A DNA stretch of 64,000 nucleotides from a virus. Below, one piece after another: positions 6,903-13,062 of this stretch. Within the stretch, counting starts at the first letter, position 1; every line of letters begins with the position of its first letter. Made by a program: the position numbers and the translations under genes. The stretch is from the IMG/VR virus record IMGVR_UViG_3300027974_000032, positions 1 to 64,000 of that record; one strand, written 5' to 3'. Under the pieces are notes generated by a model. The model saw nothing but the letters and a program-made list of their open reading frames with translations. It made no database searches and was not told the origin of the DNA.

Positions 6903-7470
6903 AAGCAATAGATACAGAGTGTCTAGGTGTTAAAGATTCTACACTATGAACAACAAATTTTGGTATGTACATAAAGTCACCTTCACGCAAATGGTGCTCC
7001 TGAATTCCTTCATCTTTGTATATTCTCCAAAGAGTTTCACCTTCATTTTGAATAAAAAACCCATCAACATCATCAATATGTATAGTAGGTCTAAAAGACT
7101 CTGGACTAAGAACTTCTTGTGGCTGTTGGTGTGGTGTTCTTTGTATAAACTTTTCCTTAAACTCAACTCCATCTTGGTCATTTAATTCATTGCTTCTACC
7201 TGTAAGAAAGTGTAAAATTGACATTGCCCCTATGGGCTCTCCACCATGAACATGCTGAATATCTTTAATTATTTCATCATACACACTAGTATATTTTTCT
7301 GTATTTTCTATAGCCATTGTTGCAAAAGATACATGCCTTATGTTTCTTTCGTTTGCTACATCGTAAACCTCAGATACATCTTTCCATTTAGCAGATTTGC
7401 TTATTTCATTTCTTAAAACAACTACATTCCTTGCTTTTTTTGCACCCTCAATTTGATCCTTAGTAAACAT
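6859..7470 (-). CDS. Cupin / JmjC-like oxygenase
   Basis: A 203-residue protein whose C-terminal half is a cupin barrel. HIDD at about residues 131-134 gives an HxD metal pair, and EGDFMYIPKFVVHSV near residues 162-176 gives the distal His. The order H-x-D...H fits Fe(II)/2OG cupins such as JmjC or cupin-8 hydroxylases. The N-terminal half is helical. It ends in a Cys-x-x-Cys pair. Convergent overlap with the sulfotransferase-like gene. Likely a protein or small-molecule hydroxylase. Confidence 0.6.
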   Translation of the reverse strand: MFTKDQIEGAKKARNVVVLRNEISKSAKWKDVSEVYDVANERNIRHVSFATMAIENTEKYTSVYDEIIKDIQHVHGGEPIGAMSILHFLTGRSNELNDQDGVEFKEKFIQRTPHQQPQEVLSPESFRPTIHIDDVDGFFIQNEGETLWRIYKDEGIQEHHLREGDFMYIPKFVVHSVESLTPRHSVSIAFKDPQSAFCSYCKR

Positions 7471-7472
7471 AT

Positions 7473-7610
7473 TTATCCGTTATTCTTTTCTTTGTGCTTG
7501 GGTGTGTATGGCTCTATCTTAGATTTAATACGGCCATCTTTATATAACCTTACAATCCATCCATCTTTAATTTGAACTGGATTAAAAGCATGTGACTTTT
7601 TCTTTGGCAT
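7473..7610 (-). CDS. Small basic hypothetical protein (45 aa)
   Basis: A 45-residue Lys-rich protein starting MPKKKSHAFNP and ending KHKEKNNG. Its ATG overlaps the stop of the upstream gene (TAATG), arguing for coupled translation. The central VRLYKDGRIKSK resembles a small beta-hairpin found in short actinophage proteins, but no named family is recognised. Confidence 0.55.
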   Translation of the reverse strand: MPKKKSHAFNPVQIKDGWIVRLYKDGRIKSKIEPYTPKHKEKNNG

Positions 7611-8266
7611 TATTTAAACAACCTATCTATTCGTGTTTGTTTTGTGTAGTCTTTTGCTGAAAGCAATATTGATTCTGATTTTCCTACTGGTACACAATTT
7701 GGAACCATCTTTCCATTTTTATCTTTCATGCCTCTTTGAACATATCCTTCCCAACATGGGTCAGCCTTTCCAATTGAAGAGTCATACATTGCCATTTGTG
7801 TTTCTGCATCCAATCCACCACCACATTCAGGGCATGATGCACAAGCAATATTTTGTTCTATGCATATCGCACACTCACATTTTTGATAAGTATTTGTTGG
7901 CATTATAGGATTTTCTGGCAGTGGTGCATCTGCTTTCATTGATTCGTTGATAGGAATAGGATTAGCACATGTTGGACAATCTGGACAGTCTACATTCATT
8001 TGCTTACACATTTCACAATCACATCCCTGATAGGTAGATAAAGGAATTATTTCATTCTGAATTGATTTACCAAATGCTGATCCAGCCCAAATCTCTACAC
8101 CTGGTTTATTATGTATACCAGAACCAAGTGGTCGTCCTTGATTTGTTCTCATGTATTGTGGCTTTTTCATTCCCACTGAAGGATTGATATGTGGGGAAGG
8201 ATTTGCTGGTTCTGGATCTGTAACAATAGGGTTATTGTGTACACTCATTGGGGTATCAGACTTCAT
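7610..8266 (-). CDS. Cys-rich protein with duplicated zinc-binding modules
   Basis: A 218-residue protein with a Pro/Asn-rich N-terminus and two copies of a module, TYQxCxCxxCxxxNxxCxxCPxC, near residues 78-100 and 123-145. It ends with a DPCWEGYVQRGMK...VPNCVPVGK block, a motif I associate with C-termini of phage head-related or head-maturation proteins. Each module has five Cys, suitable for zinc. It is coupled (ATGA) to the methylase gene upstream. Role unclear: structural accessory or metal-binding regulator. Confidence 0.55.
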   Translation of the reverse strand: MKSDTPMSVHNNPIVTDPEPANPSPHINPSVGMKKPQYMRTNQGRPLGSGIHNKPGVEIWAGSAFGKSIQNEIIPLSTYQGCDCEMCKQMNVDCPDCPTCANPIPINESMKADAPLPENPIMPTNTYQKCECAICIEQNIACASCPECGGGLDAETQMAMYDSSIGKADPCWEGYVQRGMKDKNGKMVPNCVPVGKSESILLSAKDYTKQTRIDRLFK

Positions 8267-9015
8267 ACTTTATATTGTACCATAGTAAATCCCTGGGGTT
8301 TTGGGGGAATTACAAGGGTGGTCATGCCAAGTTTTCCAAAAAACTCTTTTGGATCAGTATCTCCAATTAACTCTATTAGGCTTGATGCTTTATCTATTAA
8401 TGTTTTGCTTCCTTCTTCATGTCCAGCATTTACCAAAAGAGCAATCTCACGGTCTTCCTCAAAAACATCAATAGTTTTTTGTAGTATCTCCTTCATAGCA
8501 GTTTTGTGATCTAATATAACAGAGCAGTATGGAAGATCTTTTATGTTATTTAAATGAGACAATATCTCATGCTGTTCTAAACCAAAAAGTTCAAGTACCA
8601 CATATGCCTTTTCACCTGTAACAATACCAGAAAGTGCAATTGCCATTGGCCCAATGCTTGGTCCCGCTATAATATCTACTGGATATTTTAATGTATGTAA
8701 ATGCTTTATAAGCATGGAGCCTGGGTCTGCTGTACCTGGATAGCCCATCTCAACAATTAAAACAACATCCTCATTGTTATCAAGTTTATCAGTTACCATA
8801 TCATAAAATTCATCACTATGCTGAAATTCAATTGGTTTCTTCTTTAGTGTAATACCTAAAAAATCTAAATCTTTATAAAATTGCTCTTCTTTTTCTACGA
8901 TAATGTTATTAGACCTTTTAAATAATTCTATGACTCTGCTTGGAAGATCTTTTTTATTTCCAAGATGACTTGGAGCAATTATTAGTTTACCTACATTAGT
9001 TTTTATTTCCAACAT
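8263..9015 (-). CDS. RsmI-like tetrapyrrole-methylase-fold protein
   Basis: A 250-residue protein of the SAM-dependent tetrapyrrole methylase fold. GYPGTADPGS near residues 94-103 corresponds to the GTP..DPG loop, and GPSIGPMAIALSG near 118-130 matches the GPSAxxxALxxSG signature of RsmI (16S rRNA C1402 2'-O-methyltransferase). A second, divergent member is at 18424-19158. No ribosome site is obvious before the ATG. It could methylate rRNA or a small substrate; the fold is clearer than the function. Confidence 0.65.
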   Translation of the reverse strand: MLEIKTNVGKLIIAPSHLGNKKDLPSRVIELFKRSNNIIVEKEEQFYKDLDFLGITLKKKPIEFQHSDEFYDMVTDKLDNNEDVVLIVEMGYPGTADPGSMLIKHLHTLKYPVDIIAGPSIGPMAIALSGIVTGEKAYVVLELFGLEQHEILSHLNNIKDLPYCSVILDHKTAMKEILQKTIDVFEEDREIALLVNAGHEEGSKTLIDKASSLIELIGDTDPKEFFGKLGMTTLVIPPKPQGFTMVQYKV

Positions 9016-9028
9016 ATGAAACTATCTA

Positions 9029-9478
9029 TTAGTCAATTTCATTTTCTTTGCTTACTGCTGAAAGCATCCAGTGCCATCTTTGATGCTGGTCCATTCTTTC
9101 TGCAAAGAAGTTTGCAAGTGCATGTTGTCTATTGGCTGTGGCCATTTCCACTGCATCTGCTAATTTTGATAGCACCATGTCGTTTGCCATAAGTAAATCA
9201 GCAGACATTGTCATTGGATCAGAAGATACTTCTGGCTCCCCAACTTCATTTAATTCTATAAATCTTGATAGTTTGAATGGTGCATATGCATCTAATTTTC
9301 TCAACCACTCTGCATATGTATCTGTTGCTGACTCATAGTCTGCATATATGTCACCAAAAAAACTATGAAACTGAGGAAAATCATCACCCTCTACATTCCA
9401 GTGATACCCGTGAGCCTTTAACTTAAGAGTTATATTATCTGCAAGCAACACCTTTAGTAAATTTATGATTTGATCCAT
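9029..9478 (-). CDS. Dps-like ferritin
   Basis: A 149-residue protein of Dps length and pattern: KAHGYHWNVEG with His23 and His26, then FPQFHSFF with His38, and a D-x-x-x-E pair (about D53, E57) at the expected ferroxidase spacing. The remaining helices end in an HQRWHWML segment. Such proteins oxidise Fe(II) with hydrogen peroxide and can shield DNA. An extended -10 lies six bases before the ATG, so the mRNA is probably leaderless and the gene has its own promoter. Confidence 0.85.
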   Translation of the reverse strand: MDQIINLLKVLLADNITLKLKAHGYHWNVEGDDFPQFHSFFGDIYADYESATDTYAEWLRKLDAYAPFKLSRFIELNEVGEPEVSSDPMTMSADLLMANDMVLSKLADAVEMATANRQHALANFFAERMDQHQRWHWMLSAVSKENEID

Positions 9479-9484
9479 ATAACC

Positions 9485-9493
9485 ATTATAGCA
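9485..9493 (-). promoter_or_regulatory. Extended -10 promoter of the Dps gene
   Basis: Minus-strand TGCTATAAT. The -10 box ends six bases before the ATG at 9478, placing the start of transcription at the start codon. No clear -35. Confidence 0.6.
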
Positions 9494-9498
9494 TGAGG

Positions 9499-9765
9499 TT
9501 ATTCAGCAAGGCGTTGATGTGTTCTTACTCTATGGCAATTAGCGCAAACTACTTCACACTTTTCTATCTCTTTTTTAATGGCTTTCCATGAAAAACCATC
9601 ATGTATCATTCTGGATATATTGTATTTTTTATCTCTTATGTGGTCAAAATCTAATATTATATGGTTTCCTATGCCACAGTCTACACAGCCAGAATCTTCC
9701 TTTATCTTAGCAAGCATCTTTTTATACTGCTGCTTATTATAATGTTCCAACTCTTTGTCAGTCAT
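9499..9765 (-). CDS. Small HNH nuclease
   Basis: An 88-residue protein with the zinc-HNH layout: CVDC near residues 27-30, LDFDHI near 38-43 with the catalytic His, a conserved W..I..EI.KC spacer, then CANCHR near 74-79. This is a full minimal HNH domain with no other domain. The ATG at 9765 is seven bases after a minus-strand TATAAT (9773-9778), so it may be leaderless. The roughly 250 bases upstream are GC-rich, structured and non-coding. Could be a free-standing homing endonuclease or a packaging or recombination nuclease. Confidence 0.75.
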   Translation of the reverse strand: MTDKELEHYNKQQYKKMLAKIKEDSGCVDCGIGNHIILDFDHIRDKKYNISRMIHDGFSWKAIKKEIEKCEVVCANCHRVRTHQRLAE

Positions 9766-9785
9766 TGATGTTATTATACCGCCAA

Positions 9786-9880
9786 ATGTTAAGCCCTACA
9801 CAGGCAATTCACCTGACTTGCGCCACGGTCTCTATCCAATGGGTAACTAATCCATCACTAAGGTCCTGTGTAGGGACAAC
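9786..9880 (-). ncRNA. Candidate structured RNA closed by an 11-bp stem
   Basis: Perfect 11-base inverted repeat: CCCTACACAGG at 9794-9804 and CCTGTGTAGGG at 9865-9875, enclosing 60 bases with smaller possible stems (ATGG/CCAT, ACCT/AGGT). The interior has no open frame and is GC-rich against an AT-rich genome. The minus strand is favoured because a TGCTACAAT extended -10-like element lies just upstream (about 9886-9894) and the HNH gene follows on that strand. The same pairing is possible on the plus strand. It matches no RNA family I can name. Confidence 0.45.
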
Positions 9881-9900
9881 ATAATTGTAGCATGAAAAAT

Positions 9901-9975
9901 GAGCACTTTATAGACTTGCTCAGGTCCCCCAGGGTGCGACCCTGGGCGTATCCGTACTCAGCAATAAGGTCGCTT
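9901..9975 (-). ncRNA. Candidate structured non-coding element with nested and competing hairpins
   Basis: Contains a seven-base-pair hairpin CCCAGGG/CCCTGGG (9928-9934 with 9940-9946), a GAGCA/TGCTC hairpin (9901-9905 with 9917-9921), and an outer eight-base arm pair with one mismatch (9916-9923 with 9957-9964). An alternative pairing of GCGACC (9936-9941) with GGTCGC (9968-9973) is exclusive with the first hairpin. It has no T-run, so it is not a standard terminator. It lies in the 3' region of HSP20 and upstream of the HNH gene. Confidence 0.4.
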
Positions 9976-10016
9976 AAAAAGCAACTGCATGTATCATGAC
10001 GGAATATTCTATTATA

Positions 10017-10433
10017 CTACTGAATTTCAATAGTTTTTGGCTTTTTATCTTCAGGAACAATTCTCTCAATTTTTACTTTGAGTAGTCCATCACTAAGGGA
10101 TGCGCCAACAACCTCCATATATTCTCCAAGAGCAAAAAACTTTCTAAAATTTCTAGAAGCAATGCCCTTATGGACAAACGAAGTTTCTTCTTCGTCAAGT
10201 TTTAACCCATGAATGTCAAGTTGGTTCCCATGTACACTAACATCGATTTCTTCTTTTGTGAATCCTGCAACTGCAAGTTCGATCATATAGTTATCTTCAT
10301 TGATTTTGATTAAGTTATGTGGTGGATAATTTGTTGAAAATATCTCTGTATTATCTTTCATTCTTTGGATATCTTTTCCAAAGCCAATAAAAAATGGATC
10401 ATTAAATAGATCCATAGCAAGTTTTGTTACCAT
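10017..10433 (-). CDS. HSP20 small heat-shock protein
   Basis: A 138-residue alpha-crystallin-domain protein. The N-terminal LFNDPFFIGFGKD is followed by a beta-sandwich with MIELAVAGFTKEEIDVSVHGNQLDIHG and a later KVKIERIVPE strand ending in a KPKTIEIQ tail, close to IbpA-type chaperones. Small HSPs bind unfolding proteins; phage copies may help virion assembly. AAAGGGG precedes the ATG. Own promoter at 10490-10518 with a short 5' leader that begins with a hairpin. Confidence 0.85.
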   Translation of the reverse strand: MVTKLAMDLFNDPFFIGFGKDIQRMKDNTEIFSTNYPPHNLIKINEDNYMIELAVAGFTKEEIDVSVHGNQLDIHGLKLDEEETSFVHKGIASRNFRKFFALGEYMEVVGASLSDGLLKVKIERIVPEDKKPKTIEIQ

Positions 10434-10462
10434 TTTATTCCCCTTTCAAGCGAATAAGTTAA

Positions 10463-10485
10463 TTACCCCCCATTTGGGCAGGTAA
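10463..10485 (-). promoter_or_regulatory. 5'-end hairpin in the HSP20 leader
   Basis: On the minus strand TTACC (10481-10485) pairs with GGTAA (10463-10467) and CCC with GGG inside, around AAAT. The predicted transcription start is near 10483, so the hairpin caps the mRNA. It may stabilise the message or act in heat control; no ROSE-type motif is obvious. Confidence 0.4.
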
Positions 10486-10489
10486 TAAT

Positions 10490-10518
10490 ATTATAGCATA
10501 GAAAAGCAGGCTAGTCAA
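10490..10518 (-). promoter_or_regulatory. Promoter of the HSP20 gene
   Basis: Minus-strand TTGACT (10513-10518), 17-base spacer and TATAAT (10490-10495), extended by TGC before the -10. The -35 lies partly in the 3' arm of the terminator for the upstream gene, so terminator and promoter are fused. Confidence 0.8.
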
Positions 10519-10536
10519 ATCACAACTAGCCTGCCA
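10501..10536 (-). terminator. Rho-independent terminator
   Basis: GCAGGCTAG/CTAGCCTGC nine-base-pair hairpin (arms 10526-10534 and 10506-10514) followed on the minus strand by TTTTC. It lies just after the stop of the gene at 10543-10806. Confidence 0.85.
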
Positions 10537-10542
10537 ATCTAA

Positions 10543-10806
10543 TTACTTCTTTGCTGCTGTCTTCTTAGCAGGTGCCTTCTTTACAGTAGCCTTCTTTGCT
10601 GCTGCATCAACTTCCACTACATCTGGCATCTTGCCAAATGCTGTGTCGTTTGGATTGACTGCTCTTAATGCCACGGGCGCTAAGGCTGCCAATAGTGAGT
10701 ATGCAAGTGTCTTAGGATCTGTAACCCCAGACATATATAGTGCAAGCGCAGCGCCAAGAACTGATCGTCCGTATGATGCTAGCAATGCCTTTGTTGTTTC
10801 ATTCAT
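10543..10806 (-). CDS. Small membrane protein with Lys/Ala-rich tail, holin-like
   Basis: An 87-residue protein: two hydrophobic stretches (about residues 8-26 and 33-50) and then a tail of repeated Ala/Lys/Pro (KKAPAKKTAAKK) resembling histone-H1-like tails. Actinophages often encode similar two-span proteins, some annotated as holins, but this gene lies far from the endolysin. A strong terminator follows. An AGGAGG-like site precedes the ATG. Function uncertain. Confidence 0.55.
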   Translation of the reverse strand: MNETTKALLASYGRSVLGAALALYMSGVTDPKTLAYSLLAALAPVALRAVNPNDTAFGKMPDVVEVDAAAKKATVKKAPAKKTAAKK

Positions 10807-10816
10807 AATTTTCCTC

Positions 10817-10975
10817 CTAGGATATTATATTTGTTAGTACTGTGAAACCAATCCATAAACCAATAATTCCTGCGACTCCCGCAAAAACTGGTGGTGCTGG
10901 TACTGGTAACTTGAATGCAGCAAAAACTACGCCACATCCAAACCCTGTTAGTGTTGATAGTATTACGTCCTTCAT
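10817..10975 (-). CDS. XapX (DUF1427)-like membrane protein
   Basis: A 52-residue protein with the XapX pattern: GFGCGVVFAAFKLPVPAPP followed by GVAGIIGLWIG, i.e. two short hydrophobic spans around a conserved K-L-P-x-P-A-P-P turn. XapX proteins are small membrane proteins of unknown role found in bacteria and phages. The ATG overlaps the stop of the upstream oxygenase gene (ATGA), and the downstream gene follows within ten bases. Confidence 0.75.
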   Translation of the reverse strand: MKDVILSTLTGFGCGVVFAAFKLPVPAPPVFAGVAGIIGLWIGFTVLTNIIS

Positions 10976-11580
10976 TGATTAACCTCGCTTAGTTGTTTTA
11001 GATTCATATTTATAACACATCTAAAATTATTTTTTTGTGGAGCATAGTTTGTGTGATACATACTACCATCAAAGATTACAATGCTTCCAGCCTTTGGGTT
11101 TATGGTTTTAAAAACTGTTAACTCAGATTGATTGTATACTTTTCCAGAATACTTTTGATTATAAATTACTGTATCTCCATCAGAATCATTTACATAATAG
11201 ATAACAACAAAATGTTTTTCATCATTGTCAACGTGTGGCCAAGACAATCGCAGTTCTGTTGTACGAGATGTTAAATTAGACTTTGATCTGACTACTCTAA
11301 CTGGTCCTAATATATTAAAAATGTTTAATTTGCTTAAAATGCTGTAAGAAATTTTTAATATTGGTCCTTCTGGAGAGTTAGAGTTATTTCCAGAAACTAA
11401 GAATGGGTAATCAGAAAACATATCACCTATGACATAGCCAGGAGTATTTATGTCTGAGGTTATTTCTGCAGGGTTAAGAAAAAATGGTTGTAAATACATC
11501 ACATTATTTTCAATATCTAAAACTTCTTGTTTACTTAAAAAGTTATCGCTGTAAAAAAAGAAAGGGTCTTCCGTACTCAA
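10972..11580 (-). CDS. 2OG-Fe(II) oxygenase-like protein
   Basis: A 202-residue protein with an HVD metal pair (WPHVDNDEKHF, near residues 117-119), the YYVNDSDGDTVIY strand, PKAGSIVIFDGSMYHTNY containing the distal His, and an Arg in RCVINMNL near the C-terminus for 2OG. It is clearly paralogous to the partial gene at 1-567. The start is TTG, overlapping the stop of the small gene upstream. Likely hydroxylates a protein or small molecule; substrate unknown. Confidence 0.8.
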   Translation of the reverse strand: MSTEDPFFFYSDNFLSKQEVLDIENNVMYLQPFFLNPAEITSDINTPGYVIGDMFSDYPFLVSGNNSNSPEGPILKISYSILSKLNIFNILGPVRVVRSKSNLTSRTTELRLSWPHVDNDEKHFVVIYYVNDSDGDTVIYNQKYSGKVYNQSELTVFKTINPKAGSIVIFDGSMYHTNYAPQKNNFRCVINMNLKQLSEVNQ

Positions 11581-11744
11581 CTGATATCTCCGCTATTCCT
11601 TATATCATCATAGTGGTGTGAACATACATCAATTATTCTTGTTTCTGTTGCCCATATTTTTTCAGACTCTTCTTTGCATGATTCAACCTCGCATACTTGA
11701 AATGCTGAGTATATTAAATCCCTTGGATTTTTTAGTTTTATCAT
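11577..11744 (-). CDS. Small zinc-binding protein (55 aa)
   Basis: A 55-residue protein with CEVESC at about residues 18-23 and CSHHYDD at 41-47, the same Cys...Cys...C-x-HH arrangement as in the DUF7455-like protein at 21127. The ATG overlaps the previous stop by one base and its own TGA overlaps the TTG start of the oxygenase, so it is inside a tightly coupled operon. Probably a minimal zinc-binding fold of unknown role. Confidence 0.6.
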   Translation of the reverse strand: MIKLKNPRDLIYSAFQVCEVESCKEESEKIWATETRIIDVCSHHYDDIRNSGDIS

Positions 11745-12169
11745 TACTCTAGTTTACCATAGTCGTCTGGTATAAGTTTCTTTAATTCTTTATAGGCATT
11801 CGATATCTTTTTCATGGATGGATAGTGTGGGTAGGCGTCTCCAACAACTCCATACTCATCAAAATATTCAATTTCGGGTTCAATTTCATTAATAAAGATT
11901 GCAATTGCTTTTTGAACATCCTCAATATAGTCAAAAGCCCAGTCTCTAGATTGAGAAACAAACTTTAAGAACCCATCAGTATTTTCAACTGATTTTGTTT
12001 CTGAAGAGTTCATTTCCTCTAATAGCCTTTCGGCAAAGATATTTCTATCTATGGCTATTTGAAGATTTTTGCTTACTAATGAGTTATTCTTTAATCTTAA
12101 ACTAACATTATTGAACATTAATAAAGAAAATAAAAAAACAAAAATACATGAGACTATAAGTTCAGTCAC
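11744..12169 (-). CDS. Membrane-anchored hypothetical protein
   Basis: A 141-residue protein with one N-terminal membrane span (about residues 3-24) and then a long helical, acidic part containing SRDWAFDYIEDVQKAIAIF and KISNAYKELKKLIPDDY. Homologs with this SRDWAFDYIE segment occur in many actinophages, in my recollection, with no known function. The type is a bitopic protein with a cytoplasmic coiled-coil-like domain. Coupled to both neighbours by one-base overlaps. Confidence 0.55.
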   Translation of the reverse strand: MTELIVSCIFVFLFSLLMFNNVSLRLKNNSLVSKNLQIAIDRNIFAERLLEEMNSSETKSVENTDGFLKFVSQSRDWAFDYIEDVQKAIAIFINEIEPEIEYFDEYGVVGDAYPHYPSMKKISNAYKELKKLIPDDYGKLE

Positions 12170-12420
12170 TATGGTTTCCCACCTTCTCTTACAAGAAGAA
12201 CAATGGCCCCATTATCCTCTAATGCATTTTTAACATTTACCATATACTCTACAGCCTCACGCTTTTGATCATCAGAAAGTCTCATAAAATCTTCTTCTTT
12301 TGCCTTTACTGTTAAAAAGTGATCATGATCAATTAACTGCAAGGAAAAGTTTTTGGGAGCACGTATTGAATGAAAAGCCATTCTCATCTGATCTGTATAC
12401 ACTATGCTTCTCTTTTCCAA
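12169..12420 (-). CDS. Hypothetical protein (83 aa)
   Basis: An 83-residue soluble alpha/beta protein with a FSLQLIDHDHFLTVKAKE segment and a helical C-terminal half (SDDQKREAVEYMVNVKNALED). It overlaps the 3' end of the small membrane-protein gene upstream by 19 bases. No signature recognised. Confidence 0.5.
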   Translation of the reverse strand: MEKRSIVYTDQMRMAFHSIRAPKNFSLQLIDHDHFLTVKAKEEDFMRLSDDQKREAVEYMVNVKNALEDNGAIVLLVREGGKP

Positions 12421-12614
12421 TGAACAAAAGACTTTATGTACACAGCAGAATATGCCGTTGCCATTGCAATAAATCCATACTGTTTAGTTGCTAGGGCATA
12501 TGCAATCCATATGCACTCATTGGTAAGTAGCACAAGCCATCCCCAAATTGTTTTTCTTCCAACAAAATATATTCCAGTTACTCCAACTACAGCAAGAACC
12601 CAAGACCACCACAT
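12402..12614 (-). CDS. Small membrane protein, PnuC-like fragment
   Basis: A 70-residue protein with three short hydrophobic segments and a pattern of GRK..WGW...N..W..YA..T.Q.GF that resembles one repeat of PnuC-type vitamin transporters. It is far too short for a full PnuC (about 230 aa). Such short relatives are common in actinophages. May be an oligomeric membrane protein; a transport role is unproven. Confidence 0.5.
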   Translation of the reverse strand: MWWSWVLAVVGVTGIYFVGRKTIWGWLVLLTNECIWIAYALATKQYGFIAMATAYSAVYIKSFVHWKREA

Positions 12615-12615
12615 A

Positions 12616-13062
12616 CTAACCCTTATCTATTAGACCCACATAATCACTACATATACCATATATCGTATCATAATCTACACCAGAAGTCAAGTCAACATCA
12701 ACTAAAACTGATAATCTTGATACAGGTTTTTCTGGATAAGTCCAAATAATATTTTGACTTGTTAAAGTAAAGTCATCTTCCTGATGCCAAAAAAAATTAC
12801 AAAATTTAAAGTTTTTTGCAAAAATATAAAGAGCCTCTAGATTTTTGCAATGAAACCAAGCAACATCTGCCACATCCATAATAAAAAATGGATCTACTGG
12901 GTATAGTGGTTCACTGTGTCCAAGAAAAAAGTTACCATTAATAAACCAGATGTCAATTTCAACTTCATATCCAAGTTCTATTGCATTTAAGATGTATTCT
13001 GGAACATTTTCAAGGTCTGGGTTTGCTCCGTAAACATTGCCTCGATGTGCTATTTTAATCAA
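12616..13062 (-). CDS. GDPD-like phosphodiesterase
   Basis: A 148-residue TIM-barrel-like protein with the glycerophosphodiester phosphodiesterase signature: IAHRGN (His6, Arg7), VEIDIW (Glu35, Asp37) and FLGHSEP (His49). These are the catalytic acid/base and Ca-binding residues of the family. It is shorter than bacterial GDPDs (about 240 aa), so the barrel may be incomplete or the substrate unusual. Overlaps the HAD/nucleotidyltransferase gene by four bases, suggesting a shared sugar- or lipid-phosphate pathway. Confidence 0.7.
   Translation of the reverse strand: MIKIAHRGNVYGANPDLENVPEYILNAIELGYEVEIDIWFINGNFFLGHSEPLYPVDPFFIMDVADVAWFHCKNLEALYIFAKNFKFCNFFWHQEDDFTLTSQNIIWTYPEKPVSRLSVLVDVDLTSGVDYDTIYGICSDYVGLIDKG

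Noticed and set aside
9901-9975. tRNA or tmRNA in the structured gap
   Set aside because: No cloverleaf, TTCRA loop or tag frame is found.
9499-10016. IscB/HEARO or IS605-type element
   Set aside because: The nuclease has only a minimal HNH, with no RuvC or bridge helix and no transposase.
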